Shown here piece by piece: positions 24,586 through 32,046 of a stretch of DNA of 64,000 nucleotides; position 1 is the first letter of the stretch, and each line of letters starts with the position of its first letter. The notes under the pieces are model-generated. The model had not been told where the DNA came from and searched no databases. It was given only the letters and a program-made list of their open reading frames with translations. Made by a program: the position numbers and the translations under genes. Origin of the DNA: Bacteroidota bacterium (GTDB lineage Bacteria; Bacteroidota; Bacteroidia; Cytophagales; Cyclobacteriaceae); assembly GCA_018266395.1 (NCBI GenBank), contig JAFEAM010000017.1, positions 62,001-126,000 on the forward strand. The letters run 5' to 3'.

Positions 24586-25581
24586 ATGAGAACTGTTGGA
24601 GACATCAAGATTTACCACTGGAGCGAGATTCAGGACTCTTTTCGTGAAGCGGACATATTTTTAGGCAATGGGTTCTCAATCAACATTAACAATGCGTTGA
24701 ACTACCGGTCGCTTTTTGACAGGTTTCTGACTTACCTGGACTCGGCGGATCAGCTCATGTTCAAAAGGTTCAATACGACCAACTTTGAAGGCATTCAAAC
24801 CGAGCTTTCAAATGCAATCGAAGTCAACAGGATTTTCGGTCAAGACGTAAACAAGCAGGAAGCAGCAATCAAAAACCTGAAGCATGGGTTGATTGGCGCT
24901 GTACGAGACTTGCATCCTTCGTATTCTCAAATTGATCCAAATACCATCTTCCAGATTTCACAGAAGCTTGATTGGTTTGGAAATATTTACACTACAAATT
25001 ATGATACTTTCCTGTATCACATTACCCTCGCGACTCTCGATCGAGCGAAGCGTAACAACTCAGTCAAAAAGAACCAGGACTTTTTTAGAAATGAATGCGG
25101 ACGACTGACTTTCAAAGAAGGCGTGTTGTCCGGGCTTAGATGTATTTACTACTTACACGGTGCGCTTTTCATTCGGACGGAAGCCAACGAAATAATTAAA
25201 ATTAGTCGAGGCTCAAGAACACAGGAGCTGCTTGAACTGATAAAGCTCCAGGTGCACCTTGGTTATCTTCCTGTTTTTGTTTCAGAGGGGACAACCGAAC
25301 GAAAGACTGAGACAATATCTAAGAATAGATATTTGTCTTATTGCTTTGAGGCGCTAAAGGCATCTTTCAAAGACTTCGTTATTTACGGTTTTTCATTTTC
25401 AAAATGCGATGACCATATCAGTGAGCAATTCAATAATTGTAGGAGACGACTCGCGATTAGTATCTACACCAAAGGCCTTAATGAAAGTCAAATTCAGAAA
25501 TATGTTAAGGGTGTTGAGGAACGACTGTATCGGAATAGATCTACGGATCTTAAGTTCTACGATTCTTCAACACTCTTCTAA
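24586..25581 (+). CDS. SIR2-like DUF4917-type protein, probable defence effector
   Basis: 331 residues. SIR2-superfamily features are IFLGNGFSI (GNGFS 27-31, the NAD-binding loop), YTTNYDTF (136-140, the N-x-D segment) and YYLHGAL with H191 as the candidate catalytic histidine. A C-terminal IYGFSFSKCDDHI matches the DUF4917 and SIR2_2 layout. In antiphage systems such domains deplete NAD+ on infection. It follows RteC by five bases, which is where cargo is placed, and sits next to the short Argonaute system. It may act alone or be the start of the island. The defence role is inferred from the family and context. Confidence 0.7.
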   Translation: MRTVGDIKIYHWSEIQDSFREADIFLGNGFSININNALNYRSLFDRFLTYLDSADQLMFKRFNTTNFEGIQTELSNAIEVNRIFGQDVNKQEAAIKNLKHGLIGAVRDLHPSYSQIDPNTIFQISQKLDWFGNIYTTNYDTFLYHITLATLDRAKRNNSVKKNQDFFRNECGRLTFKEGVLSGLRCIYYLHGALFIRTEANEIIKISRGSRTQELLELIKLQVHLGYLPVFVSEGTTERKTETISKNRYLSYCFEALKASFKDFVIYGFSFSKCDDHISEQFNNCRRRLAISIYTKGLNESQIQKYVKGVEERLYRNRSTDLKFYDSSTLF

Positions 25582-25893
25582 AAGAAGAGAAATTTGACAA
25601 AAACTGCCAACGGGGCCTAATTTCTAGATATGGCCCATTTGGGACGCATTCAAAATCAAGCCACATTATGTAAATTGCTCTCAATCTAGCCGTTAATTGT
25701 AGTCGAATACTTCTGTGGTGTTGAAACCACTGTGCGGCATGAGTCGGATTCAAATCATAAGGGTCGGTAGAATAAGCCAAGCATTTTAAGACAGTTTTCT
25801 GCTTTTAGGCAACATTTCGGCGCACCAAATGATGCACTAGAAATATGAAACTATAGTTAAAAACGAACACTTGAACAGAGTATAGACCTCAAC
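25582..25893. other. 312-base intergenic region before the Argonaute operon
   Basis: No convincing gene. Short hairpins are visible: CTCTTCT/AGAAGAG across the DUF4917 stop codon, GGGCC/GGCCC at 25613-25617 and 25632-25636, and GTGGT/ACCAC at 25715-25730. A 76-codon minus-strand frame (25550-25780) looks like chance or a gene remnant. The promoter for the downstream operon must lie here, but no clear box is seen. Confidence 0.5.
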
Positions 25894-27231
25894 ATGGCAA
25901 AAACTGTTTCAGAATCACATATTACTGGCGACAAAGGGGTAGCAGCATTTCATACTTATTGCGTTAAGCATACGCCATACATTATTTGGCGACCAGAAAC
26001 TGTGAATGATTTTGGTATTGATGGAGAGGTTGAACTAACATCAAAGAATACTCAAGGAAAATTAGAAGCAACTGGTGAGATACTAAAAATCCAAATTAAG
26101 TCCACACTAAAGGGCAGTTACATTCATAAGGAAACCGCGGAGGCTTTTGAGTTCACACCACGCGAAGATGACATAGAATATTGGACGAAACACAAGCTTG
26201 ATGTCGTACTCGTTATTTTCAATGATGCCACTGACGAATTATTCGCCAAAAAGATCACCAAGCTGGATGAGGGTTATTTTAAAAAGAACATCCCAATTAC
26301 TATCAGTAAAACCGACAATATCCTATCAATAGGTGACAACAGATTTTTGGAGAAATACTCTCAAAACTTCAAACAACGAATCAATTACAACTTCAAAGAA
26401 ACCCTAAGTACAAACATTTTTAGGTTCTCGAAGTTGCCAAAAAATATACTTGAATTTGATGCCAAGATTCTGACAGCGAAAGAAATCTTCGAACAGTTGC
26501 CGAGAAATGAAAGACCTATTTTTCTAATCCGCACAAAGAAAATTTATTCATTCTCAAATCCAAGCATATTTCCCAAGTTCAAGGACATAGCTATCGACTA
26601 TTCTTCTAGGAAAGAATTGCTAGTTAAGAATCTTTTGAAGCAGCCTGAAAATAGTCGTTTGGTTGCCGAATTGATGAATCTAGAATTCAAGGAATTTTGC
26701 TACTCGGAGTATATAGCTTTTAATAAGCAGTATGGAAGGTATTTTTTTGTACTGAAAAGCAAAACATTTACAAGTAGAATTGAATACTACGACTCTAAGG
26801 CGAAGAAGAAGGACACCCACAGAACTGTTGTATCGTTTCACGAGTACAAACCCACAAACTTTTTCCGGCATTTTGCATTCGAAACGAAATTCCTGTATGA
26901 CGAAACCGGTCTTTTTCTTGTAATTAACCCTCAGTATTTTTTTACAAGCGATGGAATGATGCCATTGGAGGACAAAGCGCAAATTACTAAGCTGACAAAT
27001 TACCTTACATCAAAAGAGAGAAATCAGCACGTATTGAACCATGTCCATTTTGTTTTTTCATTCCTGGCGAAAGGACGTCCGAAGATGACCCTTAGTGTTT
27101 TAGAAGGATCGGAAATCGAATTAGCGTCATATGAGACCTTTAGTGTCGGCTTTGGAATACCGCTTGATAACAGACATTTTGGGAAAACCGAAACTCACTA
27201 CGATAAGTCAAGCCAACAAGAAATGTTCTAA
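25894..27231 (+). CDS. DREN-APAZ effector (DUF4365 nuclease with APAZ domain), SPARDA system
   Basis: 445 residues. The N-terminal 170 residues are a DUF4365 PD-(D/E)XK nuclease: ITGDKGVAAF, then NDFGIDGEVEL (D39, D43, E45) and EILKIQIKSTL (Q67, K69), the D-QxK form of the active site. The remaining 270 residues have no other recognised domain and correspond to the APAZ region that binds a short pAgo in known systems. The pAgo gene follows two bases after the stop. In SPARDA systems, guide-directed target recognition by pAgo unleashes this nuclease on DNA and RNA, stopping invader spread. The role is known for the family and inferred here. Confidence 0.82.
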   Translation: MAKTVSESHITGDKGVAAFHTYCVKHTPYIIWRPETVNDFGIDGEVELTSKNTQGKLEATGEILKIQIKSTLKGSYIHKETAEAFEFTPREDDIEYWTKHKLDVVLVIFNDATDELFAKKITKLDEGYFKKNIPITISKTDNILSIGDNRFLEKYSQNFKQRINYNFKETLSTNIFRFSKLPKNILEFDAKILTAKEIFEQLPRNERPIFLIRTKKIYSFSNPSIFPKFKDIAIDYSSRKELLVKNLLKQPENSRLVAELMNLEFKEFCYSEYIAFNKQYGRYFFVLKSKTFTSRIEYYDSKAKKKDTHRTVVSFHEYKPTNFFRHFAFETKFLYDETGLFLVINPQYFFTSDGMMPLEDKAQITKLTNYLTSKERNQHVLNHVHFVFSFLAKGRPKMTLSVLEGSEIELASYETFSVGFGIPLDNRHFGKTETHYDKSSQQEMF

Positions 27232-27233
27232 CA

Positions 27234-28808
27234 ATGAAATTTGAATTGCTACCCGAGCCAAAACTAGAGTTTGGCGATAATTTTATTTGCGATGATCCAA
27301 AGAAGGGAATTTCTATTGGAGGATTCTTTTCATCCACCAATCAGAACCATAGATCGGAAATTCGGGTGTCGGTTATAGGGACTAGGAATAATATCCAGGA
27401 TTTCAAGGACTGGCTGGGGAAACTTTCCAACTACACAGAGGCTACTGCTAAGACCTTTAAACATGACAATGAGGCTTCGATTGAGGACGGTGAGGTGGTC
27501 AACCTCGGAGAAGATTCCGATGAGATCGAAACCATGCAAGATCTCTTCCCAGAACTGGAATCTGCGACTGAAGTTAATGTAGAGTTTGCTATAAATAAAA
27601 AACTAAATCCGGATTTTATTGGCTTCAATAAGGATTCAAGTTTCAAATGCGAATTCTTGAATGACGAACTTAACAACGTTGAAATCAAAAGCGTACAGGT
27701 GGATGCCATCGTAGCTTCTGACAAAACCCTCCTCGAAAAAAGCAATGAAATTATAGCGATTTACAAAGCGGCGTTTCAGAGTCATATTGATAATCTCAAT
27801 ACGAAACCTGACGTCTGTATCATCATTATCCCATCAGCAGTGTTTAAAAAATTATCTTCCATTTCGGTCGGAAAGGGGAACATAAATTTTAGAAGGAAAT
27901 TGAAGGCTGAAATTTTGTTATGCCAAAGCGAAATACCAGTTCAGTTAGTTCTAGAGGACACAATACTCGGCAAGAAGAAGACCCAGGATGATTCGATGAT
28001 TGCTTGGAATTTCGTCGTGGCACAATATTATAAGTCCGATTCAATTCCTTGGGCATTAACAGACATCGATAAGAATTCTTGTTTTGTTGGAATAAGCTTT
28101 CATACCGTATTAGGTAATGAAGAGAACCTTAAGCGTTCCAGTATTGCGCAGGCATTTAACAGAGAAGGAAAAGGACTCGTTTATGTTGGTAAGCAATTTG
28201 AATGGGACGCAGCTAAGATGAAGGTTAGAGCACCCCATCTCACTCATGACTATGCAAAAGATTTAATCAAAAGTGTAATCGAAACCTACGTCACTCAAAA
28301 TCGAAAACTGAAACCGAAAAGAGTGGTTATTCACAAGACGACTGATTTTTGGAATTCCTCTATTAATAAAGACTATGCCGAAGTAGAGGGCCTAAAAGCT
28401 GGCATCCGAGATGTGCTAGGTGATTCTGTTGAGATCGATTTAGTTACCATCAAAAACTCGGAGATCAAGATCTTTCGAACCACCGGTATATATCCTGTAA
28501 TTCGAGGGACACTTTTTGAGATTGACAAAACTCAGGGCGTTCTTTATACAACTGGATATATACCGTATTACGAAACATTTCCAGGTATGCATATGCCATT
28601 AGGCAAGTCGGTAGAGATTTTTGAAGGTGAATCCACTTTGCGAAATGTATGTACTGAGATCATGGCATTGACAAAGGTAAATTTCAACAATTGTAATTAT
28701 TATGATGGACTGCCCATTACCTTAAGATTTGCACAAAAAGTTGGCGAGATTATTCAATACCTTCCGGACGGCTTTGTTCCTCCAAGCAAGTACTACTTTT
28801 ATATGTGA
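27234..28808 (+). CDS. Short prokaryotic Argonaute (MID-PIWI), catalytically inactive
   Basis: 524 residues with no PAZ or N domain, so a short pAgo. The PIWI region has CFVGISFHTV, where the first catalytic Asp of the usual GID is Ser. It also has KPKRVVIHKTTDFW and a C-terminal PITLRFAQKVGEI that lacks the last catalytic residue. The MID region lies about residues 190-280. An acidic N-terminal segment (about 75-110) is atypical. It pairs with the DREN-APAZ protein upstream; together they should bind guide RNA and sense matching DNA. The slicer residues being lost agrees with short pAgos acting as sensors. Confidence 0.88.
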   Translation: MKFELLPEPKLEFGDNFICDDPKKGISIGGFFSSTNQNHRSEIRVSVIGTRNNIQDFKDWLGKLSNYTEATAKTFKHDNEASIEDGEVVNLGEDSDEIETMQDLFPELESATEVNVEFAINKKLNPDFIGFNKDSSFKCEFLNDELNNVEIKSVQVDAIVASDKTLLEKSNEIIAIYKAAFQSHIDNLNTKPDVCIIIIPSAVFKKLSSISVGKGNINFRRKLKAEILLCQSEIPVQLVLEDTILGKKKTQDDSMIAWNFVVAQYYKSDSIPWALTDIDKNSCFVGISFHTVLGNEENLKRSSIAQAFNREGKGLVYVGKQFEWDAAKMKVRAPHLTHDYAKDLIKSVIETYVTQNRKLKPKRVVIHKTTDFWNSSINKDYAEVEGLKAGIRDVLGDSVEIDLVTIKNSEIKIFRTTGIYPVIRGTLFEIDKTQGVLYTTGYIPYYETFPGMHMPLGKSVEIFEGESTLRNVCTEIMALTKVNFNNCNYYDGLPITLRFAQKVGEIIQYLPDGFVPPSKYYFYM

Positions 28809-28831
28809 GTATCCTGATCCCAATAGGTAAG

Positions 28832-29572
28832 TCAGACTTTCTTTGCTACAACCAGTCGTACATCACGATAATCAAGTTGATAAATTGGTATGCTTTGACA
28901 GGTTGCTTTAATTGCTGGGAGATATTGATGGTTAAAATCCACTCCGAGATAGATGCTGCGAATTGACTTCGCAATACTGCAATATTCATTTTCTGTGGCG
29001 TCGCTGAAATAGAGTAACCTAACCTCCTGTTCTGACTCCCATTCTTTATTCTTGGTGAAGAAAAGATACTCCAAATTGTTAGGCCGAAAGTCTTCCCTGA
29101 CATACTTTGCCAGACCGACTCTAGTCACTCTTTCGTAGTCTACTTCTCGATGAACTATCGGCTGTGTAACATCTAATCGATAGTATTTTATTTCTCGAAA
29201 ATTAGCGACATCAATTTTGGAGGCATTTTCCTTCTTGAAAAGCTCAATGTCAAACTCGATGCAAATCCCCTTATGGTTATCTCCATAAAGCGCCCACATT
29301 CGAGACAGCTCATACCCAAAGAACGGACTATGATCCTTGCATAAACACAACAATTTGCAATCTCTTCTCAACTCACGAGTAATTAAGGCGTTTTGTTCAT
29401 TCAAATTGAATGGTTCGTTAGCTGATATATTAAGCCCGGCAAATACGAAATCCTTGTTCTCTCGTGGATCATTTGTTTTCCCCAATTGGTTCAAAAGCAA
29501 ACGCTTTGCTGGGAGTATGTATTCGATCGCTGTTGCCAGTTTGCAATAGTGATAGAGGCTGGTTGTTTCCAT
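28832..29572 (-). CDS. DUF2971-family protein
   Basis: 246 residues. DUF2971 signatures are present: LYHYCKLATAIEYIL near the start, a NDPRENKDF segment, CKDHSPFFGYELSRMWALYGDNHKGICIEFD in the middle and NKEWESEQEVRLLYF later. The family has no experimentally settled activity; members are frequent in mobile elements and beside defence genes. It is cytosolic. It follows the PIN protein gene by 12 bases on the minus strand and is convergent with the pAgo gene (23 bases apart). The two probably form one module. Confidence 0.75.
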   Translation of the reverse strand: METTSLYHYCKLATAIEYILPAKRLLLNQLGKTNDPRENKDFVFAGLNISANEPFNLNEQNALITRELRRDCKLLCLCKDHSPFFGYELSRMWALYGDNHKGICIEFDIELFKKENASKIDVANFREIKYYRLDVTQPIVHREVDYERVTRVGLAKYVREDFRPNNLEYLFFTKNKEWESEQEVRLLYFSDATENEYCSIAKSIRSIYLGVDFNHQYLPAIKATCQSIPIYQLDYRDVRLVVAKKV

Positions 29573-29584
29573 TTTATTTGATAG

Positions 29585-30619
29585 CTATGTGTCCAAATTA
29601 TCCCAGTCATTTCCCATTACCCATCTCAACGCCGAGAGTTTACCATTTAGCATTCCCCATTCAAAATCATTCCATTGCAAATTCTCTTTACCGTATTTCT
29701 CTTCCACCTTTCGGGCTGATTCTTTGGCACCCTCCCAAATGTCCTTTAGTATGTACTTGGGAGAGTAAGGGTCTTTCACATCCTCCTTATCAATAATAGT
29801 AATTCTCCCGTCGTCAATCTTTTCGGCTCTTACTTGGTGTCGATTGTACCAAATCTTCAATTCAAGTTCAGCCTCAGCCTCCGTGATTTCAGAATAGCTG
29901 CGCTCTTCAAAAAAAAGAGCCCAATCCTCAAATTCGACCATCAACTCCTCAATTAATCTAGGTCCTATTTTGTAAAGGGCCTGCGGCAGGTTTATTGAAT
30001 AAGTAGACTTTCCCTTAGTGAAAGCATCAGCGAGATCCGGATGAGGGGAATTTTCGTTACCGGCTGGCTGACTAAAATCCAATTTGTTGCGAGTGACGAA
30101 TGCGAATTTTGTTTTTGCTCCATTGACATCTTTCATGCATTCAACATAACTTTCGAAAATTATTGCGTCATTGATACTATTCTTGTTCCTGTGGAAAGGA
30201 GCCTTTTTGTCAATTGCTCTTTGAATAGCCCTTAGCCTTATCGACTCAGAACTCTCAATAATTTCGGCTGCTTTAAGAATTGCTTCAATCCTGGGTAAAA
30301 TTTCGGTGGACTTTTCACCGAGGAACGGAAGTTTAAAATTGACGTTGTTGATGTGGTCAATTGCTATCTGCTTGGTGGCCTCATCGCCGAACTTGTCAAT
30401 TGTGTCTCTTACTCGTCCCATAACGGATTTAAGGCTTTGATTGCTTTCCTGCGCAACTCTCTCCCTGTTTCTTTCAAATTCATCAAGCACACATCTGGGA
30501 ACTATCAACGACATTTTTTTGAGTTTTATTAGCTCTTCAATAACTGAGAGTATGGGATGCATAGAACTATCCTTTGCAACATCCAGCCAAACACACGTGT
30601 CAATTAGAAACTTGTACAT
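29585..30619 (-). CDS. PIN-domain ribonuclease-like protein (DUF4935-like)
   Basis: 344 residues. The PIN fold has Asp7 (FLIDTCVWLDV), Asp46/Glu47 in VLDEFERN, Asp151 in SINDAIIFES and Asn178/Asp181 in VTRNKLDF, the acidic cluster that binds metal for RNA cleavage. The length and C-terminal 120 residues with acidic helices match PIN proteins of the DUF4935 type rather than VapC toxins of about 130 residues, and no antitoxin-like gene is adjacent. It starts the minus-strand operon with DUF2971. It could be an RNA-cleaving effector of a two-gene defence module. Confidence 0.75.
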   Translation of the reverse strand: MYKFLIDTCVWLDVAKDSSMHPILSVIEELIKLKKMSLIVPRCVLDEFERNRERVAQESNQSLKSVMGRVRDTIDKFGDEATKQIAIDHINNVNFKLPFLGEKSTEILPRIEAILKAAEIIESSESIRLRAIQRAIDKKAPFHRNKNSINDAIIFESYVECMKDVNGAKTKFAFVTRNKLDFSQPAGNENSPHPDLADAFTKGKSTYSINLPQALYKIGPRLIEELMVEFEDWALFFEERSYSEITEAEAELELKIWYNRHQVRAEKIDDGRITIIDKEDVKDPYSPKYILKDIWEGAKESARKVEEKYGKENLQWNDFEWGMLNGKLSALRWVMGNDWDNLDT

Positions 30620-30714
30620 AGTCAGCCTGTTTTATCTAAGTGAAGTTACCAAACTATTTTTGCCCGAACTACGCCCGAAGTTGTGAATACACGTTTTGAC
30701 TAGCTTCCACTTTC

Positions 30715-30738
30715 GCCTTCGTAATCAAACACGAAGGC
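30715..30738 (+). promoter_or_regulatory. Hairpin ending one base before the first tra start codon
   Basis: GCCTTCGT (30715-30722) and ACGAAGGC (30731-30738) form a perfect 8-base stem with an 8-base loop. The right arm contains the only purine-rich, Shine-Dalgarno-like stretch (GAAGG) before the ATG at 30740. Folding would hide the start region, suggesting translational or attenuation control of the tra operon. Confidence 0.5.
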
Positions 30739-30739
30739 T

Positions 30740-31348
30740 ATGCTACAATCAATTTCCTGGCAAGAATTCCTTACAGCGATCAGTCTGATCCTGGGAACCT
30801 ACTACACAATCAGCACACTGTTACTCTACAGTGGTGAAATCAAATCCATCTTCAAACAAAAGAAACCAAACTCTATTGACGAGAGTAGCTCGACAGATCA
30901 AACTGATTCAAATGAACCCAACGATCTCATGGGAAAGGTCAAATACACGACCACAGTAAATGTTCCACATGAAAAAAGTGTCGACGCAGAAGATGTCAGT
31001 GTAATCAATTCTGATGAAGAGAATTTGAAAGCACATGATGAAGCGGAAGAATCAATTATCATTTCAATTCCAGATACACCGGAAACAACGCTAGCGAAAG
31101 CTGTTTCACAACTTCTTAATCAGGCCAAATCAATACTCGCTGAATTCCCACCACGCGACAAGGAAGAAGCTCTGCTTGCATTCAGTTCTCTGTTCGCCAA
31201 GTTCCCTCAGCTTGTCGGGACAAACTTCCAAGACGAGGTGAGCGAGTTAATTCATGATGCACTTGCTGTCAACACAGAGATTCAATTTGATTTAAATGAC
31301 GTCAAATCTTGGTGGACTGATGAAAGCAAGAATGAAGAGATAAACTAA
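30740..31348 (+). CDS. ICE membrane protein at head of tra operon
   Basis: 202 residues. One hydrophobic N-terminal helix (FLTAISLILGTYYTISTLLLY) is followed by a long acidic, low-complexity linker (about residues 45-115). A helical C-terminal part of about 90 residues contains ETTLAKAVSQLLNQAKSILAEF. The protein would be anchored in the inner membrane with most of it in one compartment. It begins the tra operon, 25 bases before traE, and is typical in position for Bacteroidota conjugation accessory proteins. No enzymatic motif is seen. Confidence 0.6.
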   Translation: MLQSISWQEFLTAISLILGTYYTISTLLLYSGEIKSIFKQKKPNSIDESSSTDQTDSNEPNDLMGKVKYTTTVNVPHEKSVDAEDVSVINSDEENLKAHDEAEESIIISIPDTPETTLAKAVSQLLNQAKSILAEFPPRDKEEALLAFSSLFAKFPQLVGTNFQDEVSELIHDALAVNTEIQFDLNDVKSWWTDESKNEEIN

Positions 31349-31373
31349 TTCACATCAACTAAATACAAATTCT

Positions 31374-31706
31374 ATGAAAAAGCGAATTCGATTCACAATC
31401 AGAAAAGGTAAAGCGTTAGGTCTTGCCATCATTGTTTATGCTCTCACATTTCTGTTGCCTGCCCAGGCACAAGATGGAAACGCAGGGATCAATGAAGCAA
31501 CAATGAGGGTGCGCAGCTATTTCACCACAGGTACAAGCCTTATGTATGCAATTGGGGCTATTCTGGGTCTTGTCGGTGCGGTCAAGGTTTATCAAAAATG
31601 GAACAGTGGCGATCCTGATACCGGCAAGGTGGCGGCAGCCTGGTTTGGGAGCTGTGTATTCCTTGTAATTGTTGCGACGGTATTGAGATCTTTTTTCGGC
31701 ATCTGA
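31374..31706 (+). CDS. traE: TraE / DUF4134 conjugation protein
   Basis: 110 residues. A signal-like N-terminal helix (ALGLAIIVYALTFLLPAQAQ) is followed by two transmembrane helices (LMYAIGAILGLVGAVKVYQKW and AAAWFGSCVFLVIVATVL), with GDPDTGKVAAAWFG between them. This is the DUF4134 family, the TraE of CTnDOT-like elements, comparable in size and topology to VirB2-type pilin-like proteins. It lies in the inner membrane as part of the transfer channel. TraF follows by 11 bases. Confidence 0.88.
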   Translation: MKKRIRFTIRKGKALGLAIIVYALTFLLPAQAQDGNAGINEATMRVRSYFTTGTSLMYAIGAILGLVGAVKVYQKWNSGDPDTGKVAAAWFGSCVFLVIVATVLRSFFGI

Positions 31707-31717
31707 TTAACACGGTT

Positions 31718-32044
31718 ATGGCTTCAAGTGTCTATAAGATCAACAAAGGAATCAATAAGCCAATTGAGTTCAAGGGCCTCAAGGCTCAATACATAGCGTA
31801 CCTCGCGATAGGTCTCATTGGATTATTGGTCCTGTTTGCGATTCTCTACATCGCAGGAGTCAATATGTTCTTCTGTCTTGCCCTAGTTGTTACACTAGGT
31901 TCGATTCACTTCATGACCGTCTATCGAATGAGTGATAAGTACGGACAGTATGGTCTCCTCAAGAAGCTTGCTGTCGGCAGTATCCCCGATGCCATTACAG
32001 GGCGAACACGCAAGATATTTCTGCACCTCTTAACGAAGCACTAA
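31718..32044 (+). CDS. traF: TraF / DUF4133 conjugation protein
   Basis: 108 residues. YKINKGINKPIEFKGLKAQYI is the DUF4133 opening. Two closely spaced transmembrane helices follow (LAIGLIGLLVLFAILYIAGV and FFCLALVVTLGSIHFMTV), then a basic cytosolic tail. It corresponds to VirB3-like proteins. It precedes the TraG ATPase by two bases, as VirB3 precedes VirB4 in other type IV systems. Confidence 0.88.
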   Translation: MASSVYKINKGINKPIEFKGLKAQYIAYLAIGLIGLLVLFAILYIAGVNMFFCLALVVTLGSIHFMTVYRMSDKYGQYGLLKKLAVGSIPDAITGRTRKIFLHLLTKH

Positions 32045-32046
32045 GC

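Noticed and set aside
25550..25780. 76-residue minus-strand frame after the DUF4917 gene
   Set aside because: No domain, overlaps the DUF4917 3' end, and its composition gives no support for a real gene.
29585..30619. PIN protein as a VapC toxin of a VapBC pair
   Set aside because: It is far longer than VapC and has no small antitoxin gene adjacent. Its partner is a DUF2971 protein.
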